Origin: Bacteroidota bacterium
GTDB lineage: Bacteria > Bacteroidota > Ignavibacteria > UBA10030
Reading direction: 5' to 3'
DNA: 8,304 nucleotides
NCBI GenBank assembly: GCA_003453835.1
Contig: DMMN01000298.1
Coordinates: 7,449-15,752 of the forward strand
The position numbers and the translations under genes are program-made. This document shows, in pieces, positions 1 to 6,188 of this stretch. Position 1 is the first letter of the stretch. Each line of letters opens with the position of its first letter. Below the pieces are notes generated by a model. The model saw nothing but the letters and a program-made list of their open reading frames with translations, searched no databases and had not been told where the DNA came from.

Positions 1-2
1 AG

Positions 3-2495
3 TACTACAACAACAATCTGAATCGATGGGAATGGCAGCGTCCGCGGCTCTTCCTCTCGGTTGAAGATCTCATCCCAACAGCCTTCACGCTGCCGTATCT
101 GGTTCCGATGCTCGAGAATGCCGGAGCGAACGTGTTTGTACCGCGCGAGCGCGATATTCAAACCAACGAAATTGTCGTGGATAACGACAGCCCCGCATCG
201 GGATACGGTGAGGCTTCAACAGATAAAACCCCTTGGTCAAGCGGAACAGGATTCAGTTTTGGCATTGGCAATCCTCCCTACGGATCCGGCGTGAATCCGT
301 TTAGACAGGGAACGCATCGTGTCGCGAGGTCCGATACGACCGCCACTGCTGTGGTAATCTGGATGCCGGATATTCCGGAGACCGGAGAGTACAACGTCAC
401 CATTTCCTACTGCGCGTCAGACTCAAATGTGTCGGATGCACACTACGTTCTCCATCATCTTGGAGGAACGACGGCCTTCAAGGTGAATCAGACCATCGGC
501 GGGAATACGTGGCTCTCTCTTGGCAAGTTCAGGTTCAGGAAGGGGCAAAACGCCGAGAGTGGCAGCCTCGTGCTCACAAACGTTAGTGGCGATCCCGGCA
601 AACTGGTTTCAGCGGATGCCGTACGGTTCGGCGGCGGGTTGGGGGTTGTCGCGCGCAACGGCCAAACAAGCGGTCGCCCGAAGTTTGTGGAGGGGAGCCG
701 CTACTTTCTTCAGTTTGCCGGCATGCCGGACACGCTCGTCTATAGTTTCAGCAAGGACTCGAACGATTACCGAGACGATTACCAGAGCCGCGCCGAGTAT
801 CTGAATTATCTTTCCGGCGCTCCCTTCGGCCCCAACAAGCAGCGAGACGAGAAGGGCCTCGGAATTCCGATTGATCTCTCGCTGGCGTGGCATACGGATG
901 CCGGTATCACCAACAACGACACGACCGTCGGCACGCTTGCGATCTACAGCCTGCAGGATGCAAAGATGCAGACTGTCTTCCCAGACAGCATGTCAAGGAT
1001 GGCGAACCGCGATCTTGCCGATATCCTCCAAACGCAAATCGTCAGCGACCTCCGCTCGAAGTACGATCCGGCTTGGTCGAGGCGCCAACTGAGAAACGCT
1101 GACTACAGCGAGGCGGTCCGACCGAATATGCCTTCGGTTCTTCTCGAACTTCTTTCTCATCAGAACTTCCTCGATATGAAGTTCATGCTTGATCCTCGTT
1201 TTCGGTTCGATGTGGCACGCTCGGTGTACAAGTCGATTGTCAGGTTTCTTGCCGCTCAGGAATCCAGGCCGTACACCATTCAACCTCTTCCCGTCACTCA
1301 TTTCGTTGCCGAGCTTGACGGTTACGGCGGGGCCCTGCTTCGATGGAGGCCGGCGTCCGATCCGCTTGAGCCGACGGCAAACGCACGCCGATACATTGTC
1401 TCTACACGGATACATGAGGGAGGATTTGACAACGGTACGCTGGTCGACACAACTTCTCTGGCAATCCGCGATCTAAAACCCGGGGTCATCTACAGTTTCA
1501 AAGTGACTGCCGTGAACGACGGCGGCGAGAGTTTTCCTTCTGAAGTCCTCGCCGTCTGCCACCGGCAATCCGCCGAGCGGCCTGTTTTGATCGTGAACGG
1601 ATTTGATCGGATTTCGGGCCCTGGCGTTCTTGATGCCGGTGAATTTCAGGGATTTCTTTCCAGCCTCGACCGGGGAGTGCCGGACAGGTACGACCTCGGG
1701 TTCACCGGAGAACAGTTCGACTTGAGGCGATCATCGGATTTTCGCACGAATGATGGTCCGGGTCATGGAGCGAGTTTCGCAGACCATGAAGCAAACGTCG
1801 TTGCAGGCAATTCCTTTGACTATCCATTTGTTCACGGCAGCGCGATCAGCGAGTGCGGGCTCTCCTTCTCCTCGTCGAGCGACGAGGCGATCGAAGATTC
1901 GGTCATCGACCTGAACGACTACCCGTTTGTCGATCTCATCCTCGGCAAAGAGAAAGAGACGCGATGGCCGAAGGCAGCAGGTGACTTAGTCAACGGAACG
2001 CGGTTCAAAGCATTCTCCCGCTCGCTGCAGGCAGTGCTCCGGCGATACTGTGAAAACGGAGGAAGCCTGTTTCTCTCCGGCTCGTATATTGGAACGGAGT
2101 TGTATGCCGATCCCCGGGGGGATAGTGCGAGCGTGCAATTCGCTCGCACCGTCCTGCACATCGGTTGGGCGACAGGTCACGCGGCCAGGACGGGTCGGGT
2201 GATGCCGGTCGATTCATCGTTCTTTCCGGCAGGAAAAGCGTTCACGTTCAACACGGAGAATCATCCGACGGTCTACGGAGTGGAGGCGCCCGACGCACTG
2301 GTTCCCGTCGGCGGAGGCAGGCAAATCTTTCGGTATGCAGAGAATCATTTTGGAGCGGGGGCGGCATTTAAGAAGGGATACAGTGTGGTTGCTCTGGGAT
2401 TTCCTTTTGAAACCATCCTCGACCCGGACATGCGGCGCGAGCTGATGCGTTCAGTGCTTCGATTCGCAGACCTTCTGCCGCGAGGAACCGAATAA
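3..2495 (+). CDS. N-acetylmuramoyl-L-alanine amidase-like exported protein with inserted golvesin-type domain, FN3 and GATase-like tail (5' partial)
   Basis: The reading frame is open from base 3, so the start lies left of the window; 830 residues are visible (numbered from base 3). Residues about 23-51 and 240-417 look like two halves of an Amidase_3 zinc hydrolase domain: an LxxAGAxVFxPRERD segment, then WHTDAG with a likely zinc-ligand His at 297, then PSVLLELLSHQN with the likely catalytic Glu at 382. Between the halves, residues about 58-212 form a beta-rich insertion resembling the golvesin C-terminal-like domain. A fibronectin type III domain follows (about 426-520), then a roughly 300-residue alpha/beta tail (526-830) beginning RPVLIVNGFD and containing GGSLFLSGSY and VALGFPFETI. 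Relatives are often annotated xanthan lyase or golvesin-domain protein. The first zinc ligands and any signal peptide would be upstream and cannot be seen. No type IX secretion C-terminal domain is visible. Peptidoglycan cleavage in the envelope is inferred from the fold. It overlaps the next gene by one base. Confidence 0.75.
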   Translation, partial: YYNNNLNRWEWQRPRLFLSVEDLIPTAFTLPYLVPMLENAGANVFVPRERDIQTNEIVVDNDSPASGYGEASTDKTPWSSGTGFSFGIGNPPYGSGVNPFRQGTHRVARSDTTATAVVIWMPDIPETGEYNVTISYCASDSNVSDAHYVLHHLGGTTAFKVNQTIGGNTWLSLGKFRFRKGQNAESGSLVLTNVSGDPGKLVSADAVRFGGGLGVVARNGQTSGRPKFVEGSRYFLQFAGMPDTLVYSFSKDSNDYRDDYQSRAEYLNYLSGAPFGPNKQRDEKGLGIPIDLSLAWHTDAGITNNDTTVGTLAIYSLQDAKMQTVFPDSMSRMANRDLADILQTQIVSDLRSKYDPAWSRRQLRNADYSEAVRPNMPSVLLELLSHQNFLDMKFMLDPRFRFDVARSVYKSIVRFLAAQESRPYTIQPLPVTHFVAELDGYGGALLRWRPASDPLEPTANARRYIVSTRIHEGGFDNGTLVDTTSLAIRDLKPGVIYSFKVTAVNDGGESFPSEVLAVCHRQSAERPVLIVNGFDRISGPGVLDAGEFQGFLSSLDRGVPDRYDLGFTGEQFDLRRSSDFRTNDGPGHGASFADHEANVVAGNSFDYPFVHGSAISECGLSFSSSSDEAIEDSVIDLNDYPFVDLILGKEKETRWPKAAGDLVNGTRFKAFSRSLQAVLRRYCENGGSLFLSGSYIGTELYADPRGDSASVQFARTVLHIGWATGHAARTGRVMPVDSSFFPAGKAFTFNTENHPTVYGVEAPDALVPVGGGRQIFRYAENHFGAGAAFKKGYSVVALGFPFETILDPDMRRELMRSVLRFADLLPRGTE
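2482..2487 (+). promoter_or_regulatory. Ribosome binding site for the overlapping Cho-like gene
   Basis: GAGGAA lies inside the last codons of the amidase-like gene, 7 bases before the ATG at 2495. That ATG shares its A with the amidase TAA stop (TAATG). The arrangement supports the 2495 start and suggests translational coupling. Confidence 0.6.
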
Positions 2496-3436
2496 TGAGT
2501 ACGACGGTCTTCCGAATGATCCGATCGAACAAGAAACTGCTCGAGGGCTTGCCGGACGCGCCGGGCGTCTATCTGTTCTATGGCGGTCAGTCGGAGCTGC
2601 TGTATGTCGGCAAGAGCATTGGAATACGAACGCGCGTCCGGTCCCACTTTTCGTCCCCCGAGGAGCGATGGCTCTGTCGGCAGGTTCGCCGGATCGAAGT
2701 TCAAGAGACGGCCGGTGAGCTCGGTGCATTGCTTCTTGAATCGCGGCTCATCAAAGAACTTCGCCCGATGTTCAACGTTGCGGCACGGCACCGCCGAAGG
2801 ATCATTCTTGCGCGGAGAGCCGAAGACAGCCGCGGATATGCAACGATTGAGCTGGAGGCCGTCGACTATCTTGACATCAACGATGCCTCCCCGATCCTGG
2901 CGATTTTCAAACACAAAACTCAGGCGAAGGAATATCTCGCGAACATCGCGAAGACACACCGGCTCTGCCCTAAGCTCCTTCGAATCGAAAACGCGACACG
3001 ACACTGTTTCTCGTATCATCTGGGTCAGTGCGACGGCGCATGCATGGGCGAGGATGATCCCATTCGGTACAACGCGCGATTGGACGCGGCCTTTGAGGCA
3101 CGGCGGATCAAGGCGTGGCCGTACGACGGCGGCCTCGTTGTGGAAGAGCAATCGGAACGAGGCCCGAAGCGGGAGATCTTCCTTATCGACAACTGGTGCC
3201 TCCTGGCGAGCTTCACATCTACGGAGGAGGGATTCGAACGACATCTGCGCGGCAATCACCGGTTCGATTACGATAGCTACAAAATTCTTTACAGCTATCT
3301 TCTGGACGAGAGGAATCACGCGAGGGTGCGGGTGGTCGCGAGAGATGATTTTGAAGCGATGATGCAGGCCGGCCCGCGAGAAGCAATCGAGCCCATCCCG
3401 GCTCCCCGCCTTCTCTCCACGGGCTCGTCTTCCTAA
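2495..3436 (+). CDS. cho: Stand-alone GIY-YIG endonuclease of the Cho / UvrC N-terminal type
   Basis: This 313-residue protein matches the N-terminal half of UvrC and the UvrC homologue Cho, which nicks DNA 3' of a lesion in nucleotide excision repair. The GIY-YIG nuclease domain covers about residues 18-100: GVY at 24-26, YVGK at 37-40, Arg 45 as the likely conserved Arg, and GALLLESRLIKELRPMFN with the metal-binding Glu at 82. A Cys set follows, C158-x12-C171-x7-C179-x3-C183, embedded in CFSYHLGQC; it closely matches the spacing reported for the UvrC iron-sulphur site. The C-terminal part (about 190-290), with FDYDSYKILYSYLL, resembles the tail of DnaQ-Cho fusion proteins, but no exonuclease domain is present here. 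There is no RNase H-like or helix-hairpin-helix domain, so it is not full UvrC. Start and stop are firm: the ATG overlaps the upstream TAA and has a ribosome binding site. No promoter of its own is evident, so it is probably co-transcribed with the amidase-like gene. Confidence 0.87.
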   Translation: MSTTVFRMIRSNKKLLEGLPDAPGVYLFYGGQSELLYVGKSIGIRTRVRSHFSSPEERWLCRQVRRIEVQETAGELGALLLESRLIKELRPMFNVAARHRRRIILARRAEDSRGYATIELEAVDYLDINDASPILAIFKHKTQAKEYLANIAKTHRLCPKLLRIENATRHCFSYHLGQCDGACMGEDDPIRYNARLDAAFEARRIKAWPYDGGLVVEEQSERGPKREIFLIDNWCLLASFTSTEEGFERHLRGNHRFDYDSYKILYSYLLDERNHARVRVVARDDFEAMMQAGPREAIEPIPAPRLLSTGSSS

Positions 3437-3516
3437 CCGACAATTCACCGGACGGTTTACAGTCCGTTCTTGCCGTCGTTCCCGTTTGGTCTTCCGCCTT
3501 CTCTTTTCCCCGAAAT

Positions 3517-3526
3517 TTCTTATCTT
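3517..3526 (+). promoter_or_regulatory. Possible -10 region of the AhpD-like gene
   Basis: TTCTTATCTT contains TATCTT, compatible with a TAnnTT-type -10 element and about 45 bases before the start codon at 3572. A related string, TTCCTACATT, occurs at 4002-4011. No good -35 hexamer is found 16-18 bases upstream, so the call rests on position and similarity alone. Confidence 0.25.
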
Positions 3527-3560
3527 CACTACGCCCATCGGTCAGCATCCATCACTTTCG

Positions 3561-3566
3561 AAGGAG
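3561..3566 (+). promoter_or_regulatory. Shine-Dalgarno sequence fixing the AhpD-like start
   Basis: AAGGAG sits 5 bases before the ATG at 3572. The frame is open further upstream to an ATG-less extension near 3470, but that stretch has no ribosome binding site and no family similarity, so 3572 is chosen. Confidence 0.8.
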
Positions 3567-3571
3567 ATCCC

Positions 3572-3928
3572 ATGTCCACATCGCTCGAAGAGTTTCGTTC
3601 GTACCGAAGCCGGATGAACGAACGCATCCTCCAGATCGATCATCTTGGTATCAAACGATTCTTCAATCTTGACACCGCTGCATACCGGGAAGGTGTCCTG
3701 GACGGAAAGACGAAAGAGTTGCTTGGGCTCGTCGCTTCGTCGGTCCTGCGCTGCAATGATTGCATCGACTATCACCTGATCCAGTGTGTCGAGGCGGGAT
3801 GGAAGGATGAGGAGCTGTACGACGCTCTGAACGTCGCGCTGATCGTCGGAGGGAGCATCGTCATTCCTCATCTCCGGCATGCCGTGGAGACGATCGACAC
3901 CCTTCGTGCGGAACAAAGCAAGCAATAA
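3572..3928 (+). CDS. AhpD-like / carboxymuconolactone decarboxylase family protein
   Basis: This 118-residue, all-helical-looking protein has the AhpD core signature in LRCNDCIDYHLIQC. Glu 49, Cys 61, Cys 64 and His 68 have the same spacing as the proton-relay and peroxidatic residues of mycobacterial AhpD (E118, C130, C133, H137), so a thiol-based peroxidase or disulphide reductase activity is plausible. The family is small and normally oligomeric and cytoplasmic. Length is normal for a single-domain member. The start at 3572 is set by a strong AAGGAG. It is separated from the Cho-like gene by 135 bp and is probably its own transcription unit. The true substrate cannot be told from sequence; lactone decarboxylation is unlikely because the redox CxxC is retained. 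Confidence 0.88.
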   Translation: MSTSLEEFRSYRSRMNERILQIDHLGIKRFFNLDTAAYREGVLDGKTKELLGLVASSVLRCNDCIDYHLIQCVEAGWKDEELYDALNVALIVGGSIVIPHLRHAVETIDTLRAEQSKQ

Positions 3929-3983
3929 GAAGAAACACAAACGTACATTCCTACTCCTGCGAACGGTTTGCCGTAACACAGAA

Positions 3984-4011
3984 TTGACTTTCCACGAAAA
4001 ATTCCTACATT
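3984..4011 (+). promoter_or_regulatory. Sigma70-like promoter candidate
   Basis: TTGACT (3984-3989) and TACATT (4006-4011) are separated by 16 bases. The -35 matches the consensus at 5 of 6 positions and the -10 at 4 of 6; TACATT also fits a TAnnTT-type element. Transcription would start near 4018, giving either a roughly 110-nt RNA ending at the terminator at 4082-4130 or a leader of about 150 nt for the deacylase gene at 4171. Confidence 0.45.
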
Positions 4012-4055
4012 GCCAACCAGCGGCTCGAGCCAAAAGCCGAACAGACGTTTAGAGA

Positions 4056-4075
4056 AGGTCATCACCATGACCTAA
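4056..4075 (+). other. Hairpin overlapping a two-codon minigene
   Basis: AGGTCAT (4056-4062) pairs perfectly with ATGACCT (4067-4073) across a CACC loop. The 3' arm contains ATG-ACC-TAA (Met-Thr-stop, 4067-4075), preceded by GAGAAGG (4052-4058), 8 bases before the ATG. A hairpin of this size is expected by chance a few times in this window, so only its place in the leader makes it notable. Confidence 0.3.
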
Positions 4076-4081
4076 CCCAAC

Positions 4082-4130
4082 AAACCCGCACGATGAGCAA
4101 TGCCAACGCAAATCGGCGGGTTTTTGTTTA
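4082..4130 (+). terminator. Intrinsic terminator with extended stem
   Basis: AAACCCGC (4082-4089) pairs perfectly with GCGGGTTT (4116-4123). The stem extends inward by CGAT (4091-4094) with ATCG (4112-4115) past a single bulged A, leaving a 17-base loop. TTTTTGTTT follows the GC arm. It lies 154 bases after the AhpD-like stop and 48 bases before the deacylase start, so it ends the upstream transcript, a small RNA, or conditionally the deacylase leader. Confidence 0.7.
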
Positions 4131-4158
4131 CTCGTTCCTCTGCTTTCAGAGGATGGAA

Positions 4159-4165
4159 AAGGAGG
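4159..4165 (+). promoter_or_regulatory. Shine-Dalgarno sequence fixing the deacylase start
   Basis: AAGGAGG lies 5 bases before the ATG at 4171. In-frame ATGs at 4093 and 4153 have no such site, and 4093 sits inside the terminator, so both are rejected as starts. Confidence 0.85.
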
Positions 4166-4170
4166 TCGCC

Positions 4171-4674
4171 ATGATACTCAAGAAGCTTGTGGAGTTTCTG
4201 GACGGCAACAAGGTGCAATACGTGGTTATCAGTCATTCACCGGCCTTCACGGCGCAGGATGTTGCTCATTCCGCCCACATTCCGGGGAAGGAACTGGCGA
4301 AGGTTGTGATTGTCTGGATGGACGGGGCAATGGGGATGGCGGTCTTGCCGGCATCCCACATGATCAATTTCAGTCTTTTGAAGGATGTAAGCGGCGCTAC
4401 CAATGTTGAGCTCGCGAACGAATCCGATTTCAAGGACCGTTTTCCCGACTGCGAGGTGGGAGCGATGCCTCCGTTCGGCAACCTTTTTAACATGCGGGTC
4501 TTCGTTTCCGCCGGCTTGTCCGACGATAAAGAGATTGCATTCAACGCCGGATCGCATCGCGAGCTGGTGAAGATGAGCTATGCTGATTACGAAAGACTTG
4601 CGCAACCGAAGGTCGCCCCGTTTACATTCAAGAAGAAGACGCAAGAAGAAGAGAGCGAGCCGGAGTTGCCGTGA
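4171..4674 (+). CDS. YbaK/EbsC-family aminoacyl-tRNA deacylase (Cys/Pro-tRNA editing type)
   Basis: This 167-residue protein has the hallmarks of the YbaK / ProRS-INS editing fold, which hydrolyses mischarged aminoacyl-tRNA in trans in the cytoplasm. Visible motifs are HSPAFTAQDVAHSAHIPGKE (about 22-41), Lys 44 in the position of the conserved YbaK Lys, the GAMPPFG glycine-proline loop (97-103), and NAGSHRELVKMSYADYERL (about 125-143). The last 15 or so residues are a charged, probably disordered tail (KKKTQEEESEPELP) beyond the usual domain end. The start at 4171 is fixed by AAGGAGG; an upstream in-frame extension would run through the terminator and adds nothing family-like. Which mischarged tRNA is cleared (Cys-tRNA(Pro), Ala-tRNA(Pro) or another) cannot be decided from sequence. 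The leader with a terminator hints at regulated read-through. Confidence 0.88.
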   Translation: MILKKLVEFLDGNKVQYVVISHSPAFTAQDVAHSAHIPGKELAKVVIVWMDGAMGMAVLPASHMINFSLLKDVSGATNVELANESDFKDRFPDCEVGAMPPFGNLFNMRVFVSAGLSDDKEIAFNAGSHRELVKMSYADYERLAQPKVAPFTFKKKTQEEESEPELP

Positions 4675-4699
4675 AGCGCAACCGTCTTGCGTCGCGATG

Positions 4700-4728
4700 T
4701 TGAAGTAGGTGTAGTCGTCTCCTATAGT
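4700..4728 (+). promoter_or_regulatory. Sigma70-like promoter candidate for the flavodoxin-MBL pair
   Basis: TTGAAG (4700-4705) and TATAGT (4723-4728) are separated by 17 bases. The -10 matches consensus at 5 of 6 positions, the -35 at 4 of 6. It lies in the 139-bp gap after the deacylase gene and would give a leader of about 80 bases for the gene at 4814. Confidence 0.4.
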
Positions 4729-4813
4729 CGAAACCGCTGAGGGAATTCTGCATTCATTCCACGAACGGTGCCGTTTCTTAAGGCGGTCCATTCCGTCCAT
4801 CTCGTGTGACCAT

Positions 4814-5413
4814 ATGAAGAATTTCTGCTCTGCCTTGCTTGAAACCTTGCTGATGGTTCTACTCATCGGGGTTTGCACTGCCCAGGAGAGGCCGATCGTA
4901 CTCATTGCATACTACAGCGCAGGGGGACATACAAGAACATTGGCCGAGGCCGTAGCGAAGGGAGCCCGGTCGATAGAAGGAGTGGAAGTGAAGCTTCTTT
5001 CGGTGACGGAGGCAACGACGGACGACGTCCGGAAGGCTGATGCGATCGTTGTCGGTTCACCTGTCTATAACGCCAACGTTGCGCCGCCGGTCCAGCAATT
5101 CATAAACCAATGGCCCTTCTCCGGGTCTCCCCTTCGGGACAAGCTTGGAGCGGCGTTCGTGACTGCGGGAGGAATATCGGCGGGGGAAGAATTAGTGCAG
5201 TTGAACATCTTGCATTCGATGCTCGTGTTTGGAATGATTGTGGTCGGCGGTCCCGACTGGACGACGGCATTCGGCGCGTCAGTCATTGTAGAGGAGCAGC
5301 CGTCCGGAGAGAAAGCGAACAAGAAGGCCGGAGAAGAGTACTACTTGAGGAAGGGAGAAGGCCTCGGAAGACGCGTCGCAGAATTGACCGTGAAATGGAA
5401 GCACGCTCGTTGA
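4814..5413 (+). CDS. Exported WrbA/flavodoxin-like flavoprotein
   Basis: This 199-residue protein has a flavodoxin-like fold of the WrbA / NAD(P)H:quinone oxidoreductase type, which binds FMN. The phosphate-binding loop is at 33-45 (YYSAGGHTRTLAE), the isoalloxazine-contact loop at about 81-97 (GSPVYNANVAPPVQQFI), and a WrbA-like TAGGISAGEELVQLNILHSM segment starts at 117. Residues 1-23 look like a Sec signal peptide: one Lys, a hydrophobic run LLMVLLIGV, and a CTA|QE signal-peptidase I site. The Cys at 21 is not in a good lipobox (IGVC has Val at -1). No twin-arginine motif is seen. Ribosome binding site is weak; 4814 is chosen because it opens the signal peptide. It probably forms a two-gene unit with the MBL-fold hydrolase 46 bp downstream. 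Substrate is unknown. Most WrbA-type proteins are cytoplasmic, so export is the odd feature. Confidence 0.82.
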   Translation: MKNFCSALLETLLMVLLIGVCTAQERPIVLIAYYSAGGHTRTLAEAVAKGARSIEGVEVKLLSVTEATTDDVRKADAIVVGSPVYNANVAPPVQQFINQWPFSGSPLRDKLGAAFVTAGGISAGEELVQLNILHSMLVFGMIVVGGPDWTTAFGASVIVEEQPSGEKANKKAGEEYYLRKGEGLGRRVAELTVKWKHAR

Positions 5414-5459
5414 TACGGTATTTTGAGTATCCATCCTCATGACATGAAAGGAGCTCACG

Positions 5460-6182
5460 ATGAGTCCCAAGGTAAAAGAGAAACTCAGAATTACCTGGTT
5501 TGGTCACTCCGCGTTTTTGTTGGAATCTCCCGGCGGAAAACGAGTACTCGTTGACCCGTGGCTGGATAATCCGAAAGCGCCTCCAGAGGCAAAAGAGATC
5601 GCGAAGGTTGATCTCATTCTGATCTCACACGGGCACGGAGACCACATCGGCAACACGATCGAGGTGGCAAAACGGACGAGTGCAACGGTCGTTGCCATCC
5701 ACGAAGTCTCATTATTTCTGCAGGCGAAAGGTGTCGCATCGATCCAGGGAATGAACAAGGGAGGAACGGTTGATGTTGGCGGCGTGAAGGTCACGATGGT
5801 CGATGCGAAGCATAGCTCCGATATCGATGTCGGAGCCGAGCCTGTGCCGGGAGGCGAGGCGGCAGGATTTGTCATCGAGTTCGAGAACGGCTTCAAAGCG
5901 TATCACGCCGGCGACACGGCCGTGTTTGGTGATATGAAGCTCATCGCAGATCTCTACAAGCCGCACCTTGCATTTCTGCCCATCGGGGGGCTCTACACGA
6001 TGGATCCGCGGGCAGCAGCATTCGCTTGCAGGATGCTGAAACCGCAGCAGATCATCGGCATGCATTACGGCACATTCCCTCCGTTGACAGGAACACCATC
6101 GGAACTCAAGAAGTGGCTTCCCGCGGCGATGAAGCGAAGAGTTCTAGATCTGGAGCCGGGAAGACCAATCGCGATCAGCTAG
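5460..6182 (+). CDS. UPF0173-type metallo-beta-lactamase-fold metal-dependent hydrolase
   Basis: This 240-residue protein matches the UPF0173 / UlaG-like branch of the metallo-beta-lactamase superfamily, cytoplasmic hydrolases of largely unknown substrate. It opens with ITWFGHSAFLLE (11-22) and DPWLDNP (32-38). The metal-binding set is complete: SHGHGDH with His 57, His 59, Asp 61 and His 62, then His 118 (AKHSS), Asp 152 (HAGDT) and His 202 (GMHYGTF). Length and domain boundaries are normal for the family and no signal peptide is present. The start at 5460 is backed by AAAGGAG at 5447-5453, 6 bases upstream. It follows the flavodoxin-like gene by 46 bp without a terminator, so co-transcription is likely. 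The stop codon lies inside a 7-bp inverted repeat at 6170-6188. Confidence 0.92.
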   Translation: MSPKVKEKLRITWFGHSAFLLESPGGKRVLVDPWLDNPKAPPEAKEIAKVDLILISHGHGDHIGNTIEVAKRTSATVVAIHEVSLFLQAKGVASIQGMNKGGTVDVGGVKVTMVDAKHSSDIDVGAEPVPGGEAAGFVIEFENGFKAYHAGDTAVFGDMKLIADLYKPHLAFLPIGGLYTMDPRAAAFACRMLKPQQIIGMHYGTFPPLTGTPSELKKWLPAAMKRRVLDLEPGRPIAIS

Positions 6183-6188
6183 ATCGCG
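6170..6188 (+). repeat. Short inverted repeat across the MBL-gene stop codon
   Basis: CGCGATC (6170-6176) and GATCGCG (6182-6188) flank a 5-base loop that includes most of the TAG stop. There is no T tract after it, so it is at best a weak RNA stem-loop, not an intrinsic terminator. Similar repeats are expected a few times by chance in this window. Confidence 0.3.

Larger units (their letters stand above)
4018..4130 (+). ncRNA. Candidate small RNA or attenuator leader upstream of the deacylase gene
   Basis: The start is estimated from the promoter candidate at 3984-4011 and the end from the terminator T tract. The segment contains CGGCT/AGCCG (4021-4038), a 7-bp hairpin AGGTCAT-CACC-ATGACCT (4056-4073), and a terminator hairpin at 4082-4123. 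It encodes no credible protein: the ATG at 4093 lacks a ribosome binding site and lies inside the terminator stem-loop. I recognise no known RNA family, riboswitch or T-box element. It could equally be an unstructured leader with the terminator belonging to the upstream AhpD-like transcript. Confidence 0.35.

Noticed and set aside
1870..1887. 8-bp inverted repeat CCTCGTCG-AG-CGACGAGG in the amidase gene
   Set aside because: It lies in a Ser/Asp-rich coding stretch, and about one such repeat is expected by chance in a window this size.
3449..3466. CGGAC/GTCCG hairpin after the Cho-like gene
   Set aside because: Only 5 bp with an 8-base loop and no T tract; too weak for an intrinsic terminator call.
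2345..3538. 397-residue minus-strand open frame opposite the Cho-like gene
   Set aside because: It is antisense to a gene with firm family motifs, runs across two gene junctions, has no recognisable domain and is rich in Arg and Pro, as expected of a shadow frame.
3929..4170. tRNA, T-box or known riboswitch in the deacylase leader
   Set aside because: No tRNA T-arm or acceptor pattern, no T-box sequence and no riboswitch core that I recognise.
4237..4905. 222-residue minus-strand frame across the deacylase, the gap and the flavodoxin start
   Set aside because: It crosses two well-supported + strand genes and an intergenic promoter candidate, with no domain-like sequence.
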